This document shows positions 16,366-27,258 of a stretch of 64,000 nt of DNA, in pieces; the stretch's first letter is position 1; every line of letters starts with the position of its first letter. The stretch is taken from the NCBI RefSeq assembly GCF_008710095.1, contig NZ_VYKJ01000006.1:186001-250000 (forward strand), written 5' to 3'. The notes beneath the pieces are model-generated. The model was not told the origin of the DNA and did no database searches. It saw nothing but the letters and a program-made list of their open reading frames with translations. This stretch comes from Affinibrenneria salicis (GTDB lineage Bacteria; Pseudomonadota; Gammaproteobacteria; Enterobacterales; Enterobacteriaceae). A program made the translations under genes and the position numbers.

Positions 16366-17210
16366 GTTTGCCGTTAACGTTGTTGCGTCGTCCGATGCTC
16401 TGTCTGTCGGTGCTGTTTATTGTGCTGGTGGTGATCGCCGCGCTGTTCGCCCCGTGGTGTGCGCCGTTCGATCCCGCCGAGCAGTTTGCGGAAGGACTGA
16501 GCCTGGAAGGCGCGCCGCTGCCGCCCGGCGGTACGTTCTGGCTCGGCACCGATCTGCTGGGCCGGGATCTGCTGTCGCGGCTGATTTTCGGCGCGCGCAC
16601 CTCGCTGCTGGTCGGCGTGCTGGCCAACGGCATGGCGGTGGCGATCGGCGTACTGGTCGGTCTGATCGCCGGCTATCTGCAGGGGCCGCTCGGCAGCCTG
16701 CTGATGCGCTTTACCGATCTGATGATGGCGTTTCCGGCGCTGCTGCTGGCGATCGCGCTGGCGGCGATTTTCCAGCCGAGCGTGTGGATCGTCGCGCTGG
16801 TGATCGCCATGGTGAACTGGGTACAGATCGCCCGGGTGATCTATGCCGAAACCTCGGCGCTCAGCGCGCGCGATTTCGTGGCGGTGGAGCGCACCCTGGG
16901 CGCCGGGTCGTGGCGTATTCTGACGGTCCACCTGATCCCGCACCTGGTGCCGACCATTCTGGTCTGGGCGACGCTGGGCATCTCCACCACGGTGCTGCTC
17001 GAAGCCACGCTGTCGTTTCTCGGCGTCGGGGTGCAACCGCCGATGGCCAGTTGGGGCAATATTATTTTCGAAAGTCAGACCTGGTTCACCTCCGCGCCCT
17101 GGCTGGTGTTCTTCCCCGGCGCGGCCATTGTACTGCTGTCGCTGGCGTTCAACATTGTCGGCGATACGCTGCGCGATGCCCTCGACCCGACGCTGAAGCG
17201 AGGTGAATGA
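16362..17210 (+). CDS. Dipeptide/nickel-type ABC permease (DppC family)
   Basis: About 282 residues from a GTG at 16362, preceded by GGAGGA and overlapping the AmiR-like stop. The protein begins VSLPLTLLRRP, has an N-terminal membrane span, the periplasmic LGTDLLGRDLLSRLIFGARTSLLVG segment of OppC/DppC proteins, and the EAA loop (ARDFVAVERTLGAGSWRILTVHLIPH). It pairs with the DppB-like protein encoded next. Unusually the C-type permease gene precedes the B-type. Confidence 0.87.
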   Translation: MSLPLTLLRRPMLCLSVLFIVLVVIAALFAPWCAPFDPAEQFAEGLSLEGAPLPPGGTFWLGTDLLGRDLLSRLIFGARTSLLVGVLANGMAVAIGVLVGLIAGYLQGPLGSLLMRFTDLMMAFPALLLAIALAAIFQPSVWIVALVIAMVNWVQIARVIYAETSALSARDFVAVERTLGAGSWRILTVHLIPHLVPTILVWATLGISTTVLLEATLSFLGVGVQPPMASWGNIIFESQTWFTSAPWLVFFPGAAIVLLSLAFNIVGDTLRDALDPTLKRGE

Positions 17211-18133
17211 TGTTATTTATCAGTCGACGTTTACTCCATGCCGTTCTGATTCTGCTCGGCGTTACGCTGATCAGCTATCTGCTGCTGTTTATGCTGCCGG
17301 CCGATCCGGTGCGGCAGATCGCCGGGCGCAGCGCGTCGCCGGAGGTGGTGGCCAATATTCGCCATCAGCTGGGGCTGGATCTGCCGTTCTGGCAGCAGTA
17401 CGCCAACTACCTGACGCGCCTGCTGCACGGCGATCTGGGCCGCTCCTTTATTCAGCGCAGCGAAGTCAGCGATCTGATCGCCGCGCGTATCCTGCCATCG
17501 CTGCAATTAATGGCGGCCGGCATTCTGTGCGAATTGATCCTCGGTATCGTGCTCGGCACTCTGGCCGCGCTCAACCGCGGCGGATTCGCCGATAAATTGC
17601 TGATGGCGCTGTCGTTTATCGGCGTCTCGGCGCCGCAATTCATCGCCGCCATGCTGTTTCTGTATCTGTTCGCCGTGCTGCTCGACTGGTTCCCAATGGG
17701 CGGCTACGGCGGCTTCAGCCATCTGGCGCTGCCGGCGCTGACGCTCGGCATTCTGGGCAGCGGCTGGTATTCGCGCATGCTGCGCTCGTCGATGATCGAC
17801 GTGCTGCAGCAGGATTTCGTGCGCACCGCGCGCGCCAAAGGGCTGAGCCGGATGCGGATCCTGTTTCGCCACGTGCTGCCCAACGCCGTTTTGCCGCTGA
17901 TCCCGATGATCGGCATCGATATCGGCGTGTTCCTGGGCGGACTGGTGGTGGTGGAGTCGGTGTTCGGCTGGCCGGGCATCGGTCAGCTGGCCTGGCAGGC
18001 GATACAGCAGGTGGATATTCCGGTGATCGTTGGCGTTACCACGGTTTCGGCGGTGGCGATTGTCGGCGGCAACCTCATAGCGGATTTGGTCTTGCCTTGG
18101 GTTGATCCGCGTATTGATGTCAAAAAACAGTAA
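17207..18133 (+). CDS. Dipeptide-type ABC permease (DppB family)
   Basis: 308 residues with six membrane spans, the LRQIAG/LGLDLPFWQQYANYLTRLLHGDLGRS segment of DppB-type permeases and the EAA loop (VRTARAKGLSRMRILFRHVLPN). Its ATG overlaps the previous stop (ATGA); a second ATG follows immediately. It forms the channel with the DppC-like protein for the amide or small peptide taken up by this operon. Confidence 0.88.
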   Translation: MMLFISRRLLHAVLILLGVTLISYLLLFMLPADPVRQIAGRSASPEVVANIRHQLGLDLPFWQQYANYLTRLLHGDLGRSFIQRSEVSDLIAARILPSLQLMAAGILCELILGIVLGTLAALNRGGFADKLLMALSFIGVSAPQFIAAMLFLYLFAVLLDWFPMGGYGGFSHLALPALTLGILGSGWYSRMLRSSMIDVLQQDFVRTARAKGLSRMRILFRHVLPNAVLPLIPMIGIDIGVFLGGLVVVESVFGWPGIGQLAWQAIQQVDIPVIVGVTTVSAVAIVGGNLIADLVLPWVDPRIDVKKQ

Positions 18134-18145
18134 CAGGGGAAGAAG

Positions 18146-19753
18146 ATGAAAAAGCGTTTACTGATGCTGGCAGTGGCGGCCGCCTGCTGTACCGCGGCGG
18201 TGCAGGCCGATGAAGCTAAACCGGGCGGCAACGCCGTGGTGACTTACCAGAACGATATCGCCACGCTGGATCCGGCCATTGGCTACGACTGGCAAAACTG
18301 GTCGATGATCAAGAGCCTGTTCGACGGTCTGATGGACTACCGCCCCGGCACCACCGAGCTGGTCACCGATCTGGCCGACGGCTATACGGTGTCCGACGAC
18401 GGACGGGTCTACACCTTTACGCTGCGCAAAGGGGTTAAATTCCATAACGGCCGCGAGATGATCGCCGCCGACGTCAAATACTCGCTGGAGCGCGCGGTTA
18501 ACCCGAAAACCCAGAGTCCGGGCGCCGGCTTCTTTAGTTCGATCGTCGGCTATGACGAGATGACGAGCGGCGCTGCGCAGCAGCTAAGCGGGGTCGAGGC
18601 GCCGAACGACAGTACGGTGAAGATTACCCTCAAAGAGCCTAACGCCACCTTCCTGCACGTGCTGGCGCTGAACTTCGCTTCCGTAGTGCCGCGCGAAGCG
18701 GTGGAAAAATGGGGCGCCGATTTCGGCAAGCATCCGGTCGGCACCGGCGCCTTCGAGATGAGCGAATGGAAATTGGGCCAGCAGCTGGTGTTCAAAAAGA
18801 ACCCGGCCTACTTTAAATCCGGCGTTCCTCTGCTGGACAGCATCACCTTCGAGGTTGGCCAGGATCCGTCGGTCGCTCTGATGCGTCTGGAGCGGGGCGA
18901 AGTGGATATCGCCGGCGACGGCGTGCCGCCGGCGCGCTTCCTGCAGTTCAGACAGGATCCGAAATACAAAGGGCTGTTGGTGACCGGCGATCAACTGCAG
19001 ACCGGCTACCTGACCATGAAGACCACGCTGCCGCCGTTCGATAACCTGAAGGTGCGCCAGGCGGTCAATATGGCGATCAATAAAGATCGCATCGTGCGCA
19101 TCATCAACGGCCGCGCCGCGCCGGCCAATCAGCCGTTGCCGCCGGCGATGCCCGGCTACGATAAGAGCTACAAAGGCTACGGCTATGATGTAGAGCAGGC
19201 GAAGTCGCTGCTGAGCGAGGCGGGCTTTAGCCGCGGCTTCGACACTGAACTGTACGTGATGAATACCGATCCGCAGCCGCGCATCGCTCAGTCGATCCAG
19301 CAGGATCTGGCGAAGGTCGGGATTCGCGCCACCATCAAATCGCTGGCGCAGGCCAACGTGATTGCGGCCGGCGGATCGGCGGATCGCGCGCCGCTGGTGT
19401 GGTCCGGCGGCATGGCGTGGATCGCCGATTTCCCGGATCCCTCTAACTTCTACGGCCCGATCCTCGGCTGTTCCGGCGCGGTCGAAGGCGGCTGGAACTG
19501 GGCGCGTTACTGCAATAAGGCATTGGACGCGGCGGCGGCGAAGGCCGACAGCATGGCGAAGCCCGAACAGCAGCAGGCGCGCATTAACGCCTGGAGCAAA
19601 ATCTTTACCGATGTGATGGCGGATGCGCCGTGGGTGCCGGTATTTAACGAGAAACGCTACACCGTGCACTCCGCCAGCATGGGCGGCGCGGACGCGCTCT
19701 ACGTCGATCCGGTGCATGTTCCGGTCAACTACGACTATATCTGGAAAAAATAA
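18146..19753 (+). CDS. Periplasmic oligopeptide/amide binding protein (family 5)
   Basis: 535 residues with a signal peptide (MKKRLLMLAVAAACCTAAVQA) and the family-5 core (IATLDPAIGYDWQNWSMIKSLFDGL, DGRVYTFTLRKGVKFHNG). It delivers substrate to the DppB/DppC-like channel. GGGGAAG precedes the ATG at 18146. Given the amide sensor upstream and the amidase downstream, the ligand may be an N-acylated or amide compound and not a dipeptide; the sequence alone does not tell. Confidence 0.87.
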   Translation: MKKRLLMLAVAAACCTAAVQADEAKPGGNAVVTYQNDIATLDPAIGYDWQNWSMIKSLFDGLMDYRPGTTELVTDLADGYTVSDDGRVYTFTLRKGVKFHNGREMIAADVKYSLERAVNPKTQSPGAGFFSSIVGYDEMTSGAAQQLSGVEAPNDSTVKITLKEPNATFLHVLALNFASVVPREAVEKWGADFGKHPVGTGAFEMSEWKLGQQLVFKKNPAYFKSGVPLLDSITFEVGQDPSVALMRLERGEVDIAGDGVPPARFLQFRQDPKYKGLLVTGDQLQTGYLTMKTTLPPFDNLKVRQAVNMAINKDRIVRIINGRAAPANQPLPPAMPGYDKSYKGYGYDVEQAKSLLSEAGFSRGFDTELYVMNTDPQPRIAQSIQQDLAKVGIRATIKSLAQANVIAAGGSADRAPLVWSGGMAWIADFPDPSNFYGPILGCSGAVEGGWNWARYCNKALDAAAAKADSMAKPEQQQARINAWSKIFTDVMADAPWVPVFNEKRYTVHSASMGGADALYVDPVHVPVNYDYIWKK

Positions 19754-19835
19754 CGTCAGCGGCGGCCGCGAAGGCGAGCGCAGCCCGCGCGCCGGCGGCC
19801 GACAGAGTGACGGGATATTTATTGAGGAGAGAGGC

Positions 19836-20783
19836 ATGTGTCAGAACTGCCTGGTAAAAACGATCCACCATGCCCAGCACCATTTCGGCTGGGATAATTC
19901 ACTGACGCCGGTCGCGCACGTCGCCTCCGGCACGACGCTGGAATTTCATTGCCTGGACTCCGCCAACGGCTACTTTACGCCGGATTCCAGCGTGGCGGAC
20001 GTCGGCGTGATGCCGTTCGATACGATTAACCCGGTCAACGGTCCGGTGTTTGTCGAAGGCGCGCAGCCCGGCGACGCGCTGAAAATCACCCTCGACGAGT
20101 TCCGTCCGTCGGGCTTTGGCTGGACGGCCAATATTCCCGGCTTCGGCCTGCTGGCCGATCAGTTCACCACGCCGGCGCTCACGCTGTGGAACTATGAAAA
20201 AGATACGCTGGCGCCCTGCGCGTTCGGGCGCTATGGCCGGGTGCCGCTGAAACCCTTCGCCGGCACCATCGGCGTGGCGCCGGCCGCGCCGGGCGTGCAC
20301 TCGGTGATCCCGCCGCGCCGCGTGGGCGGCAATCTGGATATTCGCGACCTGAGCGCGGGCTGTACGCTGTACCTGCCGGTCGAGGTGGAAGGCGCGCTGT
20401 TTTCCATCGGCGATACCCACGCCGCGCAGGGCGACGGCGAAGTGTGCGGCACGGCGATCGAAAGCGCGATGGACGTGGTGGTGCGGCTGGAAGTGGTGAA
20501 AAACATGCCGCTGCCCGGCCCGCGTTTCTCCACGCCCGGTCCGGTGACCAGCCATCTCGATCGGGCCGGCTACGAGGTGTTTAGCGGTATCGGCCCCGAT
20601 CTGATGACCGCCGCGCGCGACGCGCTGCGCTACTGCATCGACGCGCTGTGCCGCGAACAGGGGATGAGCGCCGAAGAGGCCTATATGCTCTGCTCCGTGT
20701 GCGGCGATCTGCGCATCAGCGAGATCGTCGACCAGCCGAACTGGGTGGTGTCGTTTTATTTCCCGAAATCTGTGTTGCAGTGA
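19836..20783 (+). CDS. Acetamidase/formamidase
   Basis: 315 residues of the FmdA/AmdA family, which hydrolyse formamide or acetamide to the acid and ammonia. Typical features are MPFDTINPVNGPVFVEGAQPGD, the GEVCGTAIESAMDV loop and the late segment YMLCSVCGDLRISEIVDQPNW. The ATG at 19836 follows GAGGAGAGAGG; an open frame extends upstream but has no good start. Position inside an operon regulated by an amide sensor fits ammonia release from imported amides. It is unrelated in fold to AmiE, so this operon combines an AmiC/AmiR control module with a different amidase class. Confidence 0.88.
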   Translation: MCQNCLVKTIHHAQHHFGWDNSLTPVAHVASGTTLEFHCLDSANGYFTPDSSVADVGVMPFDTINPVNGPVFVEGAQPGDALKITLDEFRPSGFGWTANIPGFGLLADQFTTPALTLWNYEKDTLAPCAFGRYGRVPLKPFAGTIGVAPAAPGVHSVIPPRRVGGNLDIRDLSAGCTLYLPVEVEGALFSIGDTHAAQGDGEVCGTAIESAMDVVVRLEVVKNMPLPGPRFSTPGPVTSHLDRAGYEVFSGIGPDLMTAARDALRYCIDALCREQGMSAEEAYMLCSVCGDLRISEIVDQPNWVVSFYFPKSVLQ

Positions 20784-20793
20784 GGATGTGCTT

Positions 20794-22524
<1,731 letters not shown>

Positions 22525-22542
22525 TGCCGGTCGACGGGCCGT

Positions 22543-23454
22543 TCAGGGGGGCGCGCCGCTACTCGTGGTATTAAACAGGCGGCGCAGATTTTCGCTCATC
22601 GGGAAATGCAGCGTGATCTGGCTGCCGGGCAACGGCTGAGTGAACCAGCGGGCGTAAATCTGGTGGATTTCATTGCTGTGATAAATTTGCCGCAGCGCAT
22701 CATTGACCGCGTTGCGGAACGCCTCATCGTCACGCCGCATCATGAAGCCGTATTCAGTCTCTGTATCGAGGGTTTCGTCGGAAATCACGTAGTCCTGCGG
22801 ATGCGTCGCGCGAGCCCGCAGGGCGTGCAGCAGGATGTCATCCATGGCGAAAGCCGATACCTGTTCCTGCGTCACCATATCGAAGGCCTGCTGCAGGGTA
22901 TCGGTGGCGACTACGGAGAGATTCAGCTTCTTTTCCCGATTCACCTGGTTGATCTGCGCCACGTTGTTGGTGCCCAGCACAATGCTGACGCTGCGGCCGC
23001 GCAGATCCTCGAGCGTACGCAACTGGTTTTTTCGCAGCGAAATATAGCGAGTGTTGACCAGAAAGTAGCCGATGGAGAAGGACACGTTGCGGCGCCGTTC
23101 TTCGGTATTGGTGCTGGCCACGCATTCGATATCGATCTCGCCGTTGTCGAGCAGCTGCACTCTGTTGGCCGCGGTGCGAAATACATAATCAATATTGATC
23201 TTTTCCAGCCCCATACGCCGCCGGATCGACTCGGCGACGCGCTGGCACAGTTCGATCGAATAGCCGGTCACCGCGTCGGGACCGCGCCAGGAGAAGGGCG
23301 GCGTATTGCCGTAGCCGACGCGCAGCGTCCCCGTCTGGCGGATACGCTCCAGCGTGGGAACGGCGGCGGCCAGCCGCGCGTCATTTCCCGCAACGACGAT
23401 AAACAGAATAACGAGAAGCTGGCGCCAGCGTTTACCGTAGTGACCGTTACCCAT
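22543..23454 (-). CDS. Solo periplasmic amino-acid-type binding protein (GltI-like), second copy
   Basis: About 303 residues from the ATG at 23454 (GGGAGAGA upstream; a TTG at 23472 overlapping the previous stop is also possible). Signal peptide MGNGHYGKRWRQLLVILFIVVAG..., then the family-3 fold: GTLRVGYGNTPPFSW, GYSIELCQRVAESIRR, and DIECVASTNTEERR, close to GltI/AatJ glutamate-aspartate binding proteins. There is no permease or ATPase gene in the unit; instead it follows a paralogue and a GGDEF-EAL gene, so a role as a periplasmic sensor subunit is likelier than transport. Confidence 0.82.
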   Translation of the reverse strand: MGNGHYGKRWRQLLVILFIVVAGNDARLAAAVPTLERIRQTGTLRVGYGNTPPFSWRGPDAVTGYSIELCQRVAESIRRRMGLEKINIDYVFRTAANRVQLLDNGEIDIECVASTNTEERRRNVSFSIGYFLVNTRYISLRKNQLRTLEDLRGRSVSIVLGTNNVAQINQVNREKKLNLSVVATDTLQQAFDMVTQEQVSAFAMDDILLHALRARATHPQDYVISDETLDTETEYGFMMRRDDEAFRNAVNDALRQIYHSNEIHQIYARWFTQPLPGSQITLHFPMSENLRRLFNTTSSGAPP

Positions 23455-23468
23455 CGCGCGTCTCTCCC

Positions 23469-24419
23469 TCAATCAAGATAGTCTTTCGGCTGCGCCAGCA
23501 TCGCCTGCAGGTTTGGCGGCATAGCGAAGCGTAGATTGATTCCCTCTGGCGGAATCGGTGAAAGAAACCATTTGGCGTAGATGGCGTTGATGTCGCCGTT
23601 GGTGAACAGCGTGTTCAGGCGCGCATTCACCACCTGCCTGAACGTCAGCTGGCCCGGCGGCATCATGATGCCATAGGGTTCCGGGCGGCTGAGGCGATCG
23701 TCGGAAATGATGAAATCGTCCGGGCGGGGCGCGGAGGCGATCAGCCCGGCCAATAGAATATCGTCCATGACAAAGGCCGACACTTTGCCGTTGGCCACCA
23801 GATCGAACGCATCCTGATTCAGTTTCTTCAGCACGACGGAAATATTGAGCTTCAGGCGCGCGTTGGCGGCGTTCAACTGCTCGAGATTGATGGTGCCGCT
23901 GCTGGCCGACACGCTCCGTCCCGCCAGATCCTCGAGGCGCCGAATGCCGCTGTTTTTCAGTGCGACAAAACGCGTCGCAGTCACGAAGTGCGGCCAGGAG
24001 AACTCGGCCAGCTTGCGCCTTTCGCGATTATTGGTGGTGGCGGCGCACTCGAGGTCGATCCCGTGGTTGCGGATCTGCGGGAAGCGTGTCGCGGTGCTGA
24101 CCGGCACATACACCACCTGAATATCATCCATCTGCAGGTAGGTTTTTATGCCGTCCACCACCTGCAGGCAGATGTCGATCGAGTAGCCGAGCGGCTGGCC
24201 GTTGACCACGTAGGAAAAAGGCGGCTCGTCCAGGCGATGGCCGATGCGTACCGTCTTATTCTGCGCAATGCGCGTCAGCGCATTGTCCATCGGGATAGCC
24301 GCCGCCGGCGATGGCGCCAGCGGCAACAGCAGTATGAGTATGAGCCGCTTCCACCCGACGACGGCGCGTCGCTGACGATTGAGGGGTGCGAAAAAAAGTG
24401 AGGTTTTCTCATTTGCCAT
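23469..24419 (-). CDS. Solo periplasmic amino-acid-type binding protein (GltI-like), first copy
   Basis: 316 residues from the ATG at 24419 (GGAG upstream); the open frame extends further up but overlaps the GGDEF-EAL gene. A hydrophobic signal segment (RLILILLLPLAPSPAAA) is followed by NKTVRIGHRLDEPPFSYVVNGQPLGYSIDICLQV and IDLECAATTNNRERR. It is clearly a paralogue of the next gene. Both end in a similar tail (INLRFAMPPNLQAML here, ITLHFPMSENLRRLF in the other), which is not usual for transport-type members and may be an interaction segment. It starts 31 bases after the cyclic-di-GMP gene. Confidence 0.82.
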   Translation of the reverse strand: MANEKTSLFFAPLNRQRRAVVGWKRLILILLLPLAPSPAAAIPMDNALTRIAQNKTVRIGHRLDEPPFSYVVNGQPLGYSIDICLQVVDGIKTYLQMDDIQVVYVPVSTATRFPQIRNHGIDLECAATTNNRERRKLAEFSWPHFVTATRFVALKNSGIRRLEDLAGRSVSASSGTINLEQLNAANARLKLNISVVLKKLNQDAFDLVANGKVSAFVMDDILLAGLIASAPRPDDFIISDDRLSRPEPYGIMMPPGQLTFRQVVNARLNTLFTNGDINAIYAKWFLSPIPPEGINLRFAMPPNLQAMLAQPKDYLD

Positions 24420-24450
24420 ATTGCTCCGCCTGCTGCCCTGATGCTGGTGA

Positions 24451-26679
24451 CTACTCAATAACCGCCGTCTTACGGGCGGCGATGTCCGTTGCCGACAGCG
24501 CTTCTCCGGAGCGGCCGCCCTGTACATAGCGGCAGCCGGCCTGGCGCAGCAGCGTTATTTGCTGGTCCGTTTCCACGCCTTCCGCGCTGGTTTCCATATC
24601 CAGTAAATGCGCCAGACTGATGATATTGCCGATAATCATGCGCCGGGTGTCGCTGCTGGTCAGGCCGGCGATCAGCGTTTTATCCAGCTTGATGCGGCTG
24701 AACGGAAAATCGGCCAGGCAGTCGAGCGAGCTACAGCTGGCGCCCAGATCGTCCAGCGCAATGGCGATCCCCCGCGCCTGAATGCGCTGCAGCACCGCCA
24801 GCGCCGCCTGGCGATCGAGCAACGCCGCCTCGGTGATTTCGAGTTCGAGGCGTTCGGCGCTCAAACCGCTGTGCGTCAGCGCCTGGTTGAGGATCGTCAG
24901 CAGGCCGGGATGATGGAGTTGAACCCCGGAAATATTGATGGAAACCCACTGGTGGGGCGCGAAGTGCGCCATGGCGTCGCTGCAGGCCTGGTGAATGATC
25001 CATTCGCCCAGCCGGACGATCAGACCGGTTTTTTCCGCCGGCATGATAAAGGCATCCGGCGACAGCCACTCGCCGGCGGCGCGGCGCCAGCGCACCAGCG
25101 CTTCATAGCCGACAACGCTATTGTCGGCGAGGCGCACCAGGGGTTGATAGTGGAGTTCAAATTCGCCGCGCATCAGCGCGCCTTCGATATCCAGATCCGC
25201 GGGCGAGCGAATGGCGTCCGGCATGACCATTCCGTACTCAAAATAGCGATAATTATTGCGTCCGCTGTTCTTGGCGGCGTACAGCGCCAGGTCGGCGTGG
25301 GTCATCAGCGCGTGCGAGGTCTCGCCGTGCAGCGGCGCGCTGGCGATGCCGATGCTGAGGCCGACGGAGAATTCATGCCCGTGGGCGTAAAACGGCGTGG
25401 CGATGGCCTCTATCAACCGCTCCGCCAGACGGGTCGCCTCCTGGATTGGTTTTTCCTGTACCCGCTGGAGCAGGGCGAACTCGTCGCCGCCCAGCCGGGC
25501 CACGATGTCCCCGCCGCCGAGCAGGGTGGAAATGCGTTCGCCGACGCCGACCAGCAGCGCGTCTCCGGCCAGATGGCCGAAGGTATCGTTCACCTGTTTG
25601 AAATAGTCGAGATCCAGCAGCATCAGGTTAAAGCGCGCGTTGCCCGACGGCAGTCCGGCAATGGCGTCCTCCAGCGCCCCGCTGAAAAAGGTGCGGTTCG
25701 GCAGACCGGTCAACGCGTCGTGATGCGCCATGTGTTCCATTTTGCGCGCGGTTTCCTTCACCTGCTGCAGATGTTCTCGTTCCACCATAGCCTGGCGCAA
25801 TTTTTCGATAGCCAGCGCCAGCCCGCCGATCTCATCATCCCGTTCAAGGAACGGCGTGGCGCTGGCGGTGTCCCCCCGGGCGATGCGCGTCAGCGACTGA
25901 ATCAGCGCCGGCAGGGAATGGAAAAATTGCCGCATCAGCAGCGAAACGATCAGCCCGGTCAGCAGCAACACCGCCAGCAATCCCAGCAGAGAGTTGCGCA
26001 GCAAAGAATTGTGGATGCGATACAGATCTTGTTTTTCACCGATACTGCTCACCAGCGCGCCCAGCATTTCCCCGGAGGGCGACAGCAGCGGCAGCACGCT
26101 GGCGAAGTAGGTTTTATCGTCAATGAGCACAAAACCGGTGAAAATCGTGTTCAGCCTCTCCGGCGGCAGCGGTTTGCCCGCTTCGAGCGTCAACTGCTGA
26201 CCGGTGTCGGCGCCGCTGGCGTCGGTCACGCTGACAAACCCTTTCTGCCGGCCATAGTGAAATAGCCAGACAGGGTTGTTGGTCTGCATGGCGGCCAGCG
26301 ATAGCACATCGACGGGATTAAAGCCGGTCTGCAGAATGTAGGCGTCGTCGCCGAGAAAGCTGTCGGTTACGATGCCGGTCGTTTGGCCGTGCGCATTCAT
26401 GCGCGCCATTACCGACGTATAAATGCTGCGCACGATATAGCTAATAATATGGGCGTTGGTATTGGCCTGGCGTCGCCATTGTTCCTGCGAGCTTTTGTCC
26501 ACCAGCAGCCAGCCCGCCGACGCGCCGACGCCGTAGGAAAAAATAATCCCCACAATAAGGAATAAAGTGACTTTACCCAGAATCGAATGGTGCCAGCGTT
26601 GCCGCCGATGCCGGGTAAAATTATCCTTATTCCGCGTTACTTCCTGTAATTCCCTGGTGACTTTGATTCGGAATATCAT
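24451..26679 (-). CDS. Membrane GGDEF-EAL cyclic-di-GMP enzyme with periplasmic sensor domain
   Basis: 742 residues. Transmembrane helices at about 35-57 and 228-249 enclose a periplasmic domain of about 170 residues; a HAMP-like linker follows. The GGDEF motif is intact at 397-401 with no RxxD inhibitory site in front. The EAL motif is at 526-528 (YEALVRW); Asn582, the ELEITE and DD (643-644) and Lys664 positions are kept, but the loop normally reading DDFGTGYSS is DDLGASCSS and the usual QGY-P end is QGGRSGEAL, so phosphodiesterase activity may be altered. The two genes behind it encode periplasmic binding proteins, probable ligand-loaded partners of the periplasmic domain. Confidence 0.9.
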   Translation of the reverse strand: MIFRIKVTRELQEVTRNKDNFTRHRRQRWHHSILGKVTLFLIVGIIFSYGVGASAGWLLVDKSSQEQWRRQANTNAHIISYIVRSIYTSVMARMNAHGQTTGIVTDSFLGDDAYILQTGFNPVDVLSLAAMQTNNPVWLFHYGRQKGFVSVTDASGADTGQQLTLEAGKPLPPERLNTIFTGFVLIDDKTYFASVLPLLSPSGEMLGALVSSIGEKQDLYRIHNSLLRNSLLGLLAVLLLTGLIVSLLMRQFFHSLPALIQSLTRIARGDTASATPFLERDDEIGGLALAIEKLRQAMVEREHLQQVKETARKMEHMAHHDALTGLPNRTFFSGALEDAIAGLPSGNARFNLMLLDLDYFKQVNDTFGHLAGDALLVGVGERISTLLGGGDIVARLGGDEFALLQRVQEKPIQEATRLAERLIEAIATPFYAHGHEFSVGLSIGIASAPLHGETSHALMTHADLALYAAKNSGRNNYRYFEYGMVMPDAIRSPADLDIEGALMRGEFELHYQPLVRLADNSVVGYEALVRWRRAAGEWLSPDAFIMPAEKTGLIVRLGEWIIHQACSDAMAHFAPHQWVSINISGVQLHHPGLLTILNQALTHSGLSAERLELEITEAALLDRQAALAVLQRIQARGIAIALDDLGASCSSLDCLADFPFSRIKLDKTLIAGLTSSDTRRMIIGNIISLAHLLDMETSAEGVETDQQITLLRQAGCRYVQGGRSGEALSATDIAARKTAVIE

Positions 26680-26702
26680 CAGCTACAACTCGTTATCCTT
26701 TC

Positions 26703-26808
26703 TATACCCGTCATACTGCAGGTTGCAGATGCGCTGGCTGCGCCCGGATATGCGACTCATGTCCGGGCTTCAGCCCTGCGGAGCCGCTTTCCTGCAACTC
26801 AGGATATA
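26703..26808. repeat. TATACCCGTCATAC-type dispersed repeat, copy B (complete)
   Basis: Begins TATACCCGTCATAC and ends in the inverted form of its own left part (CTGCAGGTTGCAG near the start, CTGCAACTCAGG near the end, then ATATA). A GC-rich hairpin lies in the middle. It is the most complete of three copies (others at 2668 and 34861). Confidence 0.65.
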
Positions 26809-27258
26809 ACCCTTATCTTTCAGGCCGCCGGCGATGTTAACCACGTTGTTCGACCCGGTCCGTCTTCCTGTATTGTCCTTCGCCTGTCTGATCGTTTGTC
26901 TCTTTGCCGTACATTGAACGTTTTCAGATAATGTGCGCCGGCGTAGAAGGCAGTGAAAAATCTTGTATTAAAAAAAATTGAAAGAACAAACTCAGACAAC
27001 AAAAACACATGCAATATTTTTGCCTGCTATAAAGGTTTTTTGAGATGTTTATTTTCGTTGTTAATGAATAAACGAACGTTAAATAATGAAATATCCTTTT
27101 TCCTTCCTTGTTTATACCATCAAAAATAGTGGCTACAACATATTATTTAACAGAAGAAAAAGTGATGACTGAAAGGGAAAAATAACGTTAAAAGAAAGCG
27201 TTAGGGCGGCGCGGATTTATTACCCGACCAACGTTTCTGGCCGGCTGAAGGAGATCTG

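Noticed and set aside
24607..26265. 552-codon plus-strand frame opposite the GGDEF-EAL gene
   Set aside because: Shadow frame; the minus strand carries GGDEF and EAL motifs.
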